NCBI GenBank assembly: GCA_030015575.1
Contig: CM057338.1
Span: 776,315,864-776,379,863 of the forward strand
Direction of reading: 5' to 3'
Source of the DNA: Agapanthus africanus
Lineage: Eukaryota; Streptophyta; Magnoliopsida; Asparagales; Amaryllidaceae
Length of the DNA stretch: 64,000 bases
Shown here: positions 22,405 through 34,111 of the stretch, piece after piece
How the letters are laid out: each line of letters starts with the position of its first letter
Numbering within the stretch: the stretch's first letter is position 1
Notes under the pieces: model-generated
What the model was told of the DNA's origin: nothing
Seen by the model: the letters and a program-made list of their open reading frames with translations, nothing else
Database searches by the model: none
Made by a program: the position numbers and the translations under genes

Positions 22405-25400
22405 CTAGGGCCAGCTGCTGTAGTATCGCATACCGAGCATCCCGAAGAGTCTCTCAAACTGTATCTGGGGAATGCCCTTCGTGAGTGGATCCGCTGTGTT
22501 ATTCTTCGTGTCAACCCTCCTGACCTCGATCACCCGGCGATCAACTATCTCCCGGATCAGGTGATACCGCCTCAGAATGTGCCTGGATCGCTGATGGGAC
22601 CTGGGTTCCTTGGCTAAAGCCACCGCTCCATTGTTATCGCAATACAAAGGTATTGGATGCTCAATGGATGGAACCACTCCAAGTTCAGTAATGAACTTCT
22701 TGATCCAGACAGCCTCTTATGCAGCATCGTTGGCAGCGATGTATTCAGCCTCCATCGTCGAGTCTGCCACGGTTTCCTGCTTGGAACTCTTCTAGCTAAC
22801 CGCCTCTCCGTAAAGGGTAAAGACAAATCCCGACTGCGACTTAGAGTCATCCTTATCACTCTGGAAGCTCGAATCAGTAAAGGACTCCACTTGGAGTTCT
22901 CCGTTACCATACACCAAGAGCATCTCTTTAGTCCTTCGTAAGTACTTGAGAATGCTCTTCACAGCTGTCCAGTGACTCTCTCCAGGATCAGCTTGATACC
23001 TACTCACTACACTTAGTGAGTATGCTACATCAGGTCTGGTACATAGCATCGCGTACATGATAGAGCCTACTGCCGAAGCATACGGTATACCTTGTATGCG
23101 AGCTCTCTCCAAATCAGTCTTGGGAGACATTTCTTTGGAGAGAGTGACCTGAGATCGTGGGTAAAAATCTACGTTTGGACTCTTCCATACTAAACCTCTT
23201 TAGTATGGTGTCAATGTACCTGGACTGGGACAATCCCAATATCCTTTTAGATCTATCTCTATAGATCCGGATTCCCAATATGCTGGAAGCATCATCAAGA
23301 TCTTTCATTGAGAATCTTTGTGATAAGAAGAGCTTCACCGATTGCAGCATAGGAATGTCATTTCCTATCAAGAGTATGTCGTCCACGTACAATATGAGGA
23401 AGACAACCTTACTCTCTGCCACCTTCTTGTAGATACAAGGTTCATCTACGTTTTTGAAGAAATCAAACTCTTTGATAACGACGTCAAAGCAGATGTTCCA
23501 ACTCCGCGATGCTTGCTTCAATCCATAAATGGATTTAAGCAGCTTACACATCTTTCCGCTGCTCCCACTATATACGAAGCCCTCTGGCTGAGTCATGTAC
23601 ACGCACTCTTCTAAATCACCGTTTCGAAAGGCGGTCTTAACATCCATTTGCTAGATTTCGTAGTCATGATATGCAGCTATGGCAAGCATGATCCGGATGG
23701 ATTTAAGCATAACCACTGGAGTAAAGGTTTCGTCATAGTCCACACCTGGTCTTTGACGAAAACCCTTTGCAACAAATCTAGCTTTGAAAGTCTCCACTTT
23801 CCCATCTACACCAAGTTTTTTTTTTTAAGATCCACTTGCTCCCAATGGGTTTTACCCCTTCAGGAGCAACTTCCAAAGTCCACACTTTGTTGGTGTACAT
23901 GGATTCCATCTCGGACCGCATTGCATCTAGCCATTTCACTGAGTCCCCACTCGTGATGGCCTGCTCGAAGCTAGTTGGGTCATCATCAACCATTATTCAA
24001 TCCTCGCTCCCACCATCCATGAGAAAACCGTAGTATCTCTCAGGTGGGTGAGGAACCCTACTAGATCGACGGAGAGGCTGAGGTTCGTTGGGAACTACCG
24101 AATCCTCTGGTTCCACTAAATCTTCAGTGGCAGTTTGTGTATCTGGAACCTCTTCCAGCTCTACCACTTTGCCACTAATTTCTTTTGCAAGAAATTCCTT
24201 TTCCAAAAAGGTGGCATATTAAGAAACAAACACTTTTTGTTCTTCAGCGTGGTAGAAAAAATATCCTTGGGAATTCTTAGGATATCCTACAAACTTGCAA
24301 AGAACTGACCGTGCCTCGAGTTTGTCTGGATTTTGCCTTTTGACATAGGCCGGACATCCCCATATCTTAACTCGTTTAAAATATGGTCTCTTCCCACTCC
24401 ATATCTCATATGGTGTGGTAGGTACAGATTTAGACGGAACTTGATTCAATAGGTATGCTGCTATCCCAAGCGCATAACCCCAGAAGGAAATAGATAACTC
24501 AGCTGTACTCATCATCGAGCGCACCATATCTAATAGGGTGCGATTCCTCCGTTCCGATACACCGTTGTGCTGTGGTGTATATGGAGGAGTCAGCTGAGAG
24601 AGAATCCCATTCTCTTTTAGGAAGTCCAGGAATTCATTGCTTAAGTATTCACCTCCTCGATCAGATCGTAGGATTTTAATACTTTTTCCGGTTTGGTTCT
24701 CGACTTCTTGTTTATATTCTCTAAATTTCTAAAAAGCTTCTGATTTGTGTTTCATCAGGAACACATATCCGAATTTAGAGAGATCGTCAGTGAATGTAAT
24801 GAAGTATGAAGAACCATCCCTGGCATGTGTAGACATGGAACCGCATACATCATATGTATCCGTCCTAAGAGTTCGGTAACTCTTTCTCCGTGTCCCGTAA
24901 ACGGAGTTTTGGTCATCTTGCCTTTGAGACATGACTGGCAAGTGTCATAAGATGAAAATTCGAACGGTTTCAAGTATCCATCCTTATGCAACTTAGCTAG
25001 CCGTGTCGCATTTATATGACCGAGTCTACAATGCCACAAGAAGGATTCGTTCAATTCTGAACTCTTCCTCTTGTGTGTGTTTGTTATGCTCAGAACTGTT
25101 GATTGATTTAGAACATAAATGCCATTGCACATCGTGCCTGATCCGACCAACTTTTGGTTTAGGAAAATGTTCATAACATTATCCTGTAATACAAAATTAT
25201 ATCCCTCTTTACTCAACAAAGAAACCGATATAATATTGCATATCAGGTTCGGCATGTAATAGCATTCGTTCAGAATCAATGTATTACCAGTTGGCAATAC
25301 AAGGTGATATTCCCCGACGGTTTTAGCTGCAACAATTGCACCATTTCCAACCCTTATGTCTTTATCACCTTCTCCAAGTTCTCTATCTTTCCTAAGCCCA

Positions 25401-25726
25401 TGTAACTGATTACATATATGGGATCCTGACCCGGTATCTAATACCCAGGACGTAGAGGAAATGGAGAAACAGTTCTCTGTAACGAACACACCCGAAGAAA
25501 ATGCATCAACATGTACTTTCTTCATTCGGGTGGCATGAGAATCCTGGTATTCCCCTATATCCTGTTCAGTCTTATAACTCTTATAAGAAAGAACGGAACC
25601 AACGTTCCCCAGTACAGTATAACATACGGGTTCGGTCAATACATCCATATTATTATCTTTATTAAGGCATGATATGGTCGCTACCTGGAGAGAGAGAAGA
25701 AAACACTTTAGCGTATGCTCTTGCAA
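22405..25726 (-). pseudogene. Copia A pol: protease, integrase, RT, RNase H (decayed)
   Basis: On the minus strand the frame opens after a pyrimidine run ending CCAG (25685). It carries the aspartic protease motif (SWVLDTGSGSHICN) and the GAG-pre-integrase zinc motif (WHCRLGHINATRLAKLH, CQSCLKGK). The integrase core, RT with YVDD (LYVDDILLIGND) and RNase H (LYCDNNGAVALAKEP) follow, ending at 22405. Breaks: a frameshift near 24860 (catalytic-core start continues at 24941-24729 in another frame), a stop near 24730, a stop after VFVS near 24219, a stop near 23996, a disturbed region around 23826, a stop before QMDVKTAF near 23648 and a shift near 23125. The ATG present in C at the frame start is ATA here. 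About 1,100 codons in total; not functional. Confidence 0.9.
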
Positions 25727-26110
25727 GATCAGATTGGTTATTATCTTATCTAATCAGGATGGCTCCCACTGTTTTTTATCAAATCTTCCTTCAAACCCTA
25801 AAAGGAAAGACTAGCCGGGATTAATTACACCCTACAACTTCGCCAATCTTTCAGCCAGGCCAGTGTCGGTACTTTGAGGGAGGTTCCCCATGCTTTCGCA
25901 CGGACCTAATTATAGTAAACCTCGTTTTCCCAGAGGCGTAACCCCGTTGACACCTTTCTAGACACCTACTTGATCGGCTAATTGTCCTGTGTAAAACTCT
26001 CCCGGGAGTAACAATTACTCGCAGTGGGTATCGGGATCCAACTATCTCATAGAAGGTATGCAATCTCATTGCAAATCTCAACACTTGAAACTCCCGATAA
26101 TATTTTGCCC

Positions 26111-26322
26111 CTAGCAATTTATGACCTTAACATAATCAACAAATCATAATTGCTAGTCAAGTTCAACCCGTCATTTCCCGATTGAATTAAACCCACCTGC
26201 ATGACCCTTAACATAGTCAACAAAGTCGTACAACTACCCTAATCCAATCACATCTCATGTTTTAGCAGATAAATACTAATTAGCTACCGCACACTACGCC
26301 TTAACATAGTCAACAAACATAG
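26111..26322 (-). repeat. Three-hairpin leader module, copy A
   Basis: Hairpins are at 26111-26156 (CTAGCAATT and TATGA pairing with TCATA and ATTGCTAG), 26201-26229 (ATGAC/GTCGT) and 26294-26322 (CTACG/CATAG, one mismatch). The plus-strand loops read CCTTAACATAGTCAACAAA, the complement of TTTGTTGACTATGTTAAGG. Confidence 0.8.
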
Positions 26323-26460
26323 CACGAATACTAACTAGTCTTTATCTGAAATGACGGAGGGCTACACAGGTTTTTCTGAAAACCTATTGCGTAATGAACT
26401 TGATATCGTCGTAGAATCATGTGAATTTTGAAATGGAGTGATTTTGAGGCTTTTATTAGT

Positions 26461-26748
26461 TTTGCTAAAGAGGTCACTCCCGGTGAAGGGATCTCGACTC
26501 TTTCTTTATGGAATAAGGTGTAGGATATATCATATACATCACTATGCAAAGCAAAACTCCAAAAGCAGTCAAAAATCAAGCCGAGTGTTGTAGCATCTGC
26601 CAGTTTTGCTAAAGAGGTCACTCCCGGTGAAGGGATCTCGGCTCTTTCCTCATCGAATAAGGTGCAGGGTATATCATATATACCGCTATGCAAAGCAAAA
26701 CTGTAGCTACCCTTTTTATTTGAAAATTTGATTCTACAACATCTTTTA
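26461..26748. repeat. 144-bp tandem duplication in the A leader
   Basis: Two units start at 26461 and 26605 with tttgctaaagaggtcactcc. The period is 144 bp, a multiple of three. The plus strand (antisense to A) reads FAKEVTPGEGIS in both units. Element C has the corresponding pair with a 147-bp period at 53036-53323. Only one unit remains in B at 47561, beside the G2 breakpoint. Confidence 0.75.
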
Positions 26749-28188
26749 GGTTTCTTTTCTTTCATTAATCACATTAATGAAGTCCTATCATTTAAATCAC
26801 CTAAACATCACAGATAAATACGACGTACACTTATGACATCCGCATTCGCCTCGATGTCCCCTCATGCACCGTTAGGTTAGGTAACTAACGGCAGAGCAGG
26901 GCAGGGCTAGCACGGGTGTAAAACATAAGTAATGCCTATATAATTTATCATATATACTATATACAGTATTTATCACAGAACATCACATGATCACATCACA
27001 GATATCGCAGCAGAAGAAACATATGAAACATTGGATATACTAGGACATCCGTGTTTTATTTTGAGCCTCTATAAAACACGGATTCCACGGTCGCGATGAA
27101 TAGCCAAACCCACACCCCTAGACCCCTACGAGAGCGGCAAGCAATCCTGCCAATTCTAGGGTTAGGAGACCCGGACCCGACTCCTCGAGTTGGTCTCCCA
27201 CTGGACCCTAGAACCCGGTTACTTATGCTCCCCTCCTTGGGTCTATCCTAGTGCGGAAAAGTAAATAATATACAAAAGGTGACATCAACCTCGACCCGGA
27301 AGTGCCTCAATAAAAGAATATTACATACAATTTAAATTTTACATGAATGAAAATAAAAACTCTCATCTCACATAAAACCCCCGGCTATTCAGAACGCGAC
27401 GATCCAATATAACATATCCAGCAACACAGAACATCACATGTCATCAACGTAAGTAAATATGCGCATCCCAATTGTCGTTGACATATAGCAACGAAACTGG
27501 CGATATCACATATTACACTTACGGTCACAGAAAAGAAAGTGTAAAACTACAACATTTGGAATTCACAATCTCTTTAGACATCGTAAATCCGAAATATCAC
27601 ATATTTCGCATTTCATGCCTAACATGTATGAATTTCACATATTGTATCGCATTCCAGATAAATAGACAGTATTAAACTTTCCGATCGAATAATCAAATAC
27701 TCATGATTTCCATAATAGCTCAACACTTGAGCTGAGTTTAAAGATTCCAAAATACGTCACAGTAGCAATGGTCCAGCCGTAGAAGGGTCAAGCCAACGCC
27801 TCACATGTGGCACGCCGTACTGCCCCAAACCCTAAGGTTCAAAGGGCAGTTCAAGACAGTCACATAATCGAGTTAAGGTTTGTTGTCTTCTAGAGGGTCC
27901 ATCGCATCACTTGCACGTTTTTCCGAAATATTTAAACCCGAGAAAAATTCAACACTTGAATGTTTTTCGTGCCAGGAAAAATTGAGTTAATGATATCCGT
28001 TCGAACATTTTAATACTTTCTAAATTATCCGGAATAACAAAACAAAATTAAATTCTCCGATCGAATCGACGATTAAAAAATGAACCCCTGAAAATTCAAC
28101 ACTTGAGTCAAATTAAAAATACCCAGAAAATAACAATCACAGAATATAGAATTACTGTGCAAAAATAAGATCCAACGGTCACTATACT

Positions 28189-28235
28189 GCCGCGGTTCCG
28201 CGGCAAAAGCAAGGATTTGCCGCGGAACTGCGGTC
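28189..28235. promoter_or_regulatory. GC-palindrome pair in the copia A leader
   Basis: GCCGCGGTTCCGCGGC (28189-28204) and GCCGCGGAACTGCGGTC (28219-28235) have centres 30 bp apart and a spacer aaaagcaaggattt. They lie about 200-245 nt downstream of the 5' LTR on the transcript. Confidence 0.8.
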
Positions 28236-28420
28236 ATTTTTTCGATTCAGGTCCTCGTTTTGCACGATAATTCTTATAAAACCCTGCTGATTTTTTTAGA
28301 TATTTTTAATTCTGAAAAAACCCAGTTTTCAAAAATTGTACAGAGAGGGGTCTAAATTGACGTCTTCGGGTTCGATCGGGGTTTTAACTTCGTTAACACA
28401 TTGCCTAAGGCTCTAGCTAG

Positions 28421-28432
28421 TCTCTGATACCA
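28421..28432 (-). other. Primer binding site of copia A
   Basis: The minus strand reads TGGTATCAGAGA one base after the 5' LTR. It matches the initiator tRNA-Met site, with the last positions changed. Confidence 0.88.
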
Positions 28433-28433
28433 C

Positions 28434-30656
28434 TGTAGGGTTACTAGGCACACTAACGAGGCTCAACAAGGCATCGACCATGCCAAAATTAAAATTTTAT
28501 GTGCCGAATAACACTAAGCAAGATCGTTAACTAGAGTTTAGGCGAATCATTTAGGCAAGTAAACTACTTTACACTAAAGGGAATGCGATATACAACCTTT
28601 GTAGATCGTTCCACCACTTCTTTAGCTCCTCGATGAAGTCCCTTCGCTGCGATCGTGGTTCTTCCAGACCCTTGCATGGCTTCACGAGGCGAAAGGTGCG
28701 ACCTTGCTTGAAGTCTCCGAGGCCGAAGATGATCTACGTCGAGGGAGTTCCGACTCAAGCTCCTACTTCACTAACTAGAGAATTAGTGAAGTAAACACCC
28801 TAAACTAAAGTGCTAGTCTAGTAGAGGATGGAGAAATAGGAAGTGGGTTCTCTTTAGAATTTTGTTTCTCACTTTTTTTCTCACTTTGGATCAAACCCTA
28901 GTTTCCTTTTTTCTTTTCACAATGAAGAAGAAGAACAAAAGAAAGAGGAAAAGATAATGATCAAGTGAGAAGAGTAACAATGGTGAGTGAGTATCATATA
29001 CTAACCCTTGTAGAGACTTAACCCTAGGTTAATGGTTATGGTTGGGTTAATAAAAATCCATAGTAAAAACAAAATAAAGTTGGATTATTCAATCCATCCA
29101 CAAGCTTCCACAAGCTTCATGTATTTACAAATCCTCCACTTGATTTTGCAATTACTTTAAATATTAAAAACCTAAAATAAACATTAGCATAGTGTAGGTC
29201 TCATACACCCATGGATTGTGTATCATCAACCATGATACAACATGATAACACATTTTAAACATATATCATATATATGTTAAACTAGTGTACAAGTGAGAAA
29301 AACCCTAAAGTGAACAAGTGTTAGAAAATGTAAATTAGTATATCTAATATACAATTATACACTTAATTATTAAATCAACACTTGACTTAATAATCCGGTC
29401 ATATTTCATATAACCGGCTAACATCCATCGTATCGACTTATTTAATCAACACTTGATTCGATAACCCGGTCATATCATATATAACCGACCGATACAAAAA
29501 GTCGCGAGAATAGAATACGGTATCACATACTCGCATTTATTATCGGTCTCGCACATATCACATACGTGCTCCTATTTCATTTTGCCTGAGCCAGTAAAAC
29601 CTATATGTAGGACTCTAAAGACTCGTCAATACGCCGGCAGTAGGTGATGATCACATCAAGCACCCACAAGCCGTCAGTGGTACTAGCTAGACGTAACGGC
29701 TACCCGGATATTGAGCGATCAGAAGATCAGCAAGCAAGCCCGCTCCAACTCTTGTAAAAAGACTGTCGGTAACACTTCCCGTACAGTCCGGTCTCCTCGT
29801 CTGATATGTCGCATATCAAGTCTAGGGGTGGTAAACGTCAGACCCCAATAACCGATAAGTCCTGCCGATGTGAGGCTCATAACGGGTCGAGAAACTACTG
29901 GTAACACTTACCAGTAAATCTCTGAATTAGCCCTGGCCAGGGACTTCCCTGTTACGGCCAATTGAGCACAGCGCAACATCAACCCCCAATACCGGGAGAG
30001 ACGAAACCCCTCCTATCGCTCATTGCCTCCATGTGACTCAGGACTGTACCCAAAAACCACCGTTTTGCACGCCCTCATGGACGTGGTAAGGTGGAAATCA
30101 AAGCACAGTGGGAATCACACAAGACTCTATGACGATCTCGGGTCTACAGACTAACCTGCACAAGTGTCACCAGAGAACTGCCATCTGACGTAAGGTATAA
30201 TACCATCTGGGAGTTCTCGGCGAGTCCGTCCAGTGTACCCAGTCTCCACTGAGCACCCGTATACCATCTCCGATGTCAAACACCAATGGATATGGGATCA
30301 TCCATCGCCCATCTCATGGGTCGAGAAGCGTATACGCTAGTCTACACTGGTATATCGATGCCCCGTCTCGATACACCCACGACTAGGGACCTTGAAGGAT
30401 GTACTTATGGACTACCATGTCCCCACTAGTATGATCCGCATCATAGTCCAGGTAGTCAAGTACACATCCTAAGGGCTTTACCAACATGTAACTATAAGAC
30501 AGTATAAAGAGACAAGTATACATGTTAAGATAAAGAGCAACCATATAGCATACTATCATATCGAGCAAGAAAGTCCTCTCTATATATGTCCAAGCATCCA
30601 ATATAATATACATCATCTGTATAATACTGGCCTCTAGGGCATACATACAACTAACA
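28434..30656 (-). mobile_element. 5' LTR of copia A
   Basis: Plus-strand ends are TGTAGGGTTACTAGG and ...CAACTAACA, followed by GTGGT. It is colinear with 20169-22390. An open frame continues from B integrase into this LTR (31459 to 30383); that is a chimera across the insertion border and not a gene. Confidence 0.92.
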
Positions 30657-31910
30657 GTGGTAGGTACAGATTTAGATGGAACTTGATTCAATAGGTATGC
30701 TGCTGTCTGAAGCGCATAACCCCAGAAAGAAATAGGCAACTCAGCAGTACTCGTCATAGAGCGCACCATGTCTAATAGGGTGCGATACCTCCTCTCCGAT
30801 ACACCGTTGTGCTGTTTTGTATAGGGAGGAGTAAGCTGAGAGAGAATCCCATTCTCTTTTAGATAATCTAGGAACTCAGTGCTCAAGTATTCTCCTCCTT
30901 GATCAGATCGAAGGATCTTAATACTTTTACCCGTTTGGTTCTCTACTTCGTGCTTATATTCCCTGAATTTCTCAAAAGCTTCAGATTTGTGTTTCATCAG
31001 GAACACATGTCCATATCTTGAGAGATCGTCAGTGAATGTAATGAAGTAGGAAGAACCGTTCCTGACATGTGTAGACATGGGTCCACATACATCACTATGT
31101 ATCAGCCCTAAGAGTTTTGTAACTCTTACTCCGTGTCCACTAAACGGTGTTCTGGTCATTTTTCCTTTGAGACATGACTGGAAAGTATCATAAGATGATA
31201 ATTCGAACGTATTCAGATATCCATCTTTATGCAATTTAGCTAGCCGTGTCGCATTGATATGACCTAGTCTACAATGCCACAAGAAGGATTCGTTCATTTC
31301 TGAACTTTTCCTCTTGTTTGTATTCTGTACATTAAGAATTGTAGTTTGATTTAGAACGTACATGCCATTATTTAACGATCCTGATCCTATCAACTTTTGA
31401 TTCAGGAATATGTTCATAACATTATCCTGTACTACAAAATTATATCCTTCTTTATTCAATAAAGAAAACTGATATAATATTGTATATCAGGATCGGAATG
31501 TAATAGCATTCGTTCAGAATCAATGTATTACCATTTGGTAACACAAGGTGATATTCGCCAACTGCCTTGGCCGCAACATCTGCACCATTCCCTACTCTTA
31601 CGGAATGATCACCCATTCCCAGTTCTCTACCTTTACGTAGCCCACGTAACATATTACATATGTGGGATCCTTATCCGGTATCTAATACTCAGGACGTAGA
31701 GTGAACTGAGAAACAGTTCTCAATAACTAACACTTCCGAAGAAGATGCATCGACATGCTTGTTCTTCGTTTGGGCAGTGTGAGAAATCAGATATTCTCCT
31801 ATTTCCTGCTCACTCTTATAATACTTATAAGAAAGAACGGGACCAACGTTCCCCTGCTAAGTATAATAAGCGGGTTAAGTCAATACATCCATGTTATTAT
31901 CTTGATTAAG
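30657..31910 (-). pseudogene. Copia B pol, 5' part: protease remnant, zinc motif and integrase core
   Basis: From 31459 to 30657 the frame is open. It holds the pre-integrase motif WHCRLGHINATRLAKLH, the first catalytic Asp (GLIHSDVCGPMST), the second (LRSDQGGEYLS) and the catalytic Glu (HNGVSERRYRTLLDM). One metal ligand of the pre-integrase zinc site is lost: DTFQSCLKGK where A and C read TCQSC or KTCQSC. Upstream, the protease region (31460-31910) has stops on both sides of VLDTG and a frame break before the integrase. The frame stops at the insertion of element A and continues at 20163-18153. Confidence 0.88.
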
Positions 31911-32660
31911 GCCTGACTTGGTCGCTACCTAGAGAGAGAGAAGAAAATACTTTAGCGTATGCTCTTGCAATATTAGATTGGTTATTATCTTATCTAATAA
32001 GGATGTCTCCCACTGTTTTTATTAAATCTTCCTTCAAACCCTAGAAGGAAAGACTAGCCGGGATTAATTACACCTCACAAGTTCACCAATTTTTCAGCCA
32101 GGCCAGTGTTGGTACTTTGAGGGAGGTTCCCCGTGCTTTCGCACGGACCTAATTAAAATAAACCTCGTTTTCCCGGAGGCTTAACACCGTAAACACCTTT
32201 CTAGTCACCTACTTGATCGATTAATTGTCCTGTGTAAAATTCTCTCAGGAGTAACTCTTACTCGCAGTGGGTATCGGGATCCAATTATCTCTTAGAAGGT
32301 ATGCAATCTCATTGCAAATTTCAACACTTGAAATTCCCGATAATGCTTTTGCCCCTAGCAACTATTGGCCTTAACATAGTCAACAAATCATAATTGCTAG
32401 CCAAGTTCAACCCGTCATTTCCCGATTGAAATAAACCCACCTGTACGACCCTTAATATAGTCAACAAAGTCGTACAACTACCCTAATCCAATCATATCTC
32501 ATGTTTTAACAGTTAAGCACTAATTAGCTATCGCTCACTACGCCTTAACATAGTCAACAAACGTAGCACGAATGCTAAGTAGTACTTATCTGAAATGACG
32601 AAGGGCTACGCAGGTTTTTCGGAAAACCATGAGGGTAATGAACTTGATATCGTTGTAGAA
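31911..32660 (-). other. Distal leader of copia B
   Basis: Non-coding, and colinear with A 25685-26413. It includes the pyrimidine run ending TAG at 31929, a perfect AATTTCAA-CAC-TTGAAATT hairpin (32317-32335) and the three-hairpin module. It breaks off at 32660/32661, where gypsy G2 sequence starts. Confidence 0.75.
32355..32566 (-). repeat. Three-hairpin leader module, copy B
   Basis: Hairpins are at 32355-32400 (outer CTAGCAA/TTGCTAG), 32443-32475 (GTACGAC/GTCGTAC, 7 bp perfect) and 32538-32566 (CTACG/CGTAG). The loops are the same 19-base sequence as in A with one change. Confidence 0.82.
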
Positions 32661-34111
32661 ACAAGTAGGTAGGGCAGTGCGGATTGGGTTGAAAAGATCC
32701 TGGAGCGCGATTCGTTGGGGCGCTTCAACAGGCGGGTGATTCGGGTTATTTGCACCTAACGGAGGTGGAATCAGTCCCGTGGGTAAGGTGTTGTTAGGAT
32801 TATATCCCGACATCCCTTTGGAAGAAGAATTTGAAGGTGAAGGCGAGGAAGTGGAAAGAATTTCGACTTCGAAGTCGAAAGCTTCGTCGGTCGGTACCAA
32901 CGAAACACGGACTAATCGGGCGCTAGTGTCTTTAGTCCAACCGGACATACACTAAAGAGGTAGTGTAGTCAAAAAGGTGAAAAACGGAATGTGGGGGTAA
33001 GAAAACGTTAATGAGAAGAAAGTGGTGTAAGTGGGGTGCAAGGATTTCTTTAGCGACAAGTTGAAAGTTTTTGTAAAAAAGTTTTTTCCTTTTTTATCCC
33101 TTTTTTATGTGGAGCTTTTTGCAAAAAGATTTTCGATAAAAGGCTATGACACACTTTCAATCAACCATAAATGCACAATCAGGCCTAGATATAGGGTCAC
33201 CTAGGTCAGCTAGACAGCTCCTAACTGTTCCAAAGGGTAAGAAATAGGACCTCAAACCGCCTCTTCACCGCCAATTGTGGCCAGGTAAGTGCCAGGTAAG
33301 TGGGAGGCTCTCCACCACGTAAGTAGTGGACCTAATTAAGTAACCCCTTGCCTTAAACACACTTGCCTAGACACCACAAAGTTAGGTTAGGATCAACAGC
33401 CGATGCTTACAACTAGTCCTCTGTCCTATTGAGCGCGAAGTCCTTAGGGCTGAGTCTAATCTTTTTTAATTAATGATGGTCAATGCAAAATGCCTTATGT
33501 GATTTCTGGGGTACTGGGAAGGGTGATGAAATCCCCACCCAATCTGGATTGGTCTCAAGCCCCTTAAAGTCAGATTAAATATGCAAAACAGTAAACAACC
33601 ACTTGCAATCAATTTTTTTAAGCGCAGCGCAAAGAATCCTATACAAGATCAATTATTGGATGGGGGAGAGATTTTTTTAGAGCAAAGAATCCTGCAGGAG
33701 ATTTGATAGAGGAGATATTGGGATTTGCAGAGGAAGGAGAGAAAAAAACAAACAGTGGAATTTCCACGTGCTGACGTCAGCAGAAAGCCGCGTTTCCGCG
33801 GTCAGAATGGGTCTATTGCGGCGGTTCCGCGGTCACATGGCTGGTTCAGATCCCGAGATTTTTCTGTTGTTCTATTGTTGAAATCCTCTGCTGTTCAGAT
33901 CTGCCGTTTTCTGTTTCGCTTTCTGGATTTTTCCTGATCCGAACTCGTTCGTCAATTCTACAAAATTCACACGATAAACCCTTCAAACAATAAAAGAATG
34001 ATAAAATTTTTATAATTTTTTAGTTTTTCTGTTTTTCTGAATTTTATAATTTTATATTAACCCGAAATTGCAAAAAGAAAATACTGCGCCATCCCCGGGA
34101 ACGGCGCCATT
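32661..34111 (-). mobile_element. Second, truncated gypsy internal region: gag start, leader, primer site
   Basis: This is colinear with 44697-46148. The gag N-terminus lies at 32948-32661 (SARLVRVSLVPTDEAFD, NPNNTLPTGLIPPPLGANN) and is cut after about 95 codons, where copia B begins. The primer site at 34092-34109 has one mismatch. A GC-palindrome pair is at 33787-33834. The ORF reading past 32661 into B is not a gene. Confidence 0.85.
33787..33834. promoter_or_regulatory. GC-palindrome pair in the truncated gypsy leader
   Basis: GCCGCGTTTCCGCGGTC and GCGGCGGTTCCGCGGTC have centres 31 bp apart. The same pair is at 45823-45870 in the complete leader. Confidence 0.75.

Larger units (their letters stand above)
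25727..28433 (-). other. Non-coding leader of copia A (no gag found)
   Basis: This is 2.7 kb between the primer site and the protease frame. Copia elements normally encode gag (capsid and zinc knuckle) here. I find no capsid-like frame and no CCHC motif in any frame, and elements B and C have the same non-coding sequence. The leader holds the three-hairpin module, a 144-bp tandem duplication, a GC-palindrome pair and several TCAA-CAC-TTGA hairpins (27717-27733, 27942-27968). Confidence 0.7.
20169..30656 (-). mobile_element. Complete copia element A (10.5 kb), nested in B
   Basis: It has two LTRs (20169-22390 and 28434-30656), a primer site at 28421-28432, a polypurine tract at 22391-22401 and the target duplication GTGGT (20164-20168 and 30657-30661). 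Removing A restores the B integrase reading. The interior is 6,043 bp: about 2.7 kb of non-coding leader and a decayed protease-integrase-RT-RNase H frame. The LTRs look about 94-95% identical over the first 250 bases. No gag is recognisable. Confidence 0.92.

Noticed and set aside
28366-28385. ggttcgatcgggg, resembling a tRNA T-loop / B box (also at 49191)
   Set aside because: No acceptor or anticodon stem can be folded around it. It is a conserved stretch of the copia leader near the primer site.
30383-31459. 358-codon open frame on the minus strand
   Set aside because: Its first two thirds are copia B integrase and the rest is the LTR of element A. It crosses an insertion border with a target duplication, so it is a chimera and not a gene.
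32586-32948. 120-codon open frame on the minus strand
   Set aside because: It starts as gypsy gag but runs past the G2/B junction at 32661 into the copia leader. Only the first part is annotated.
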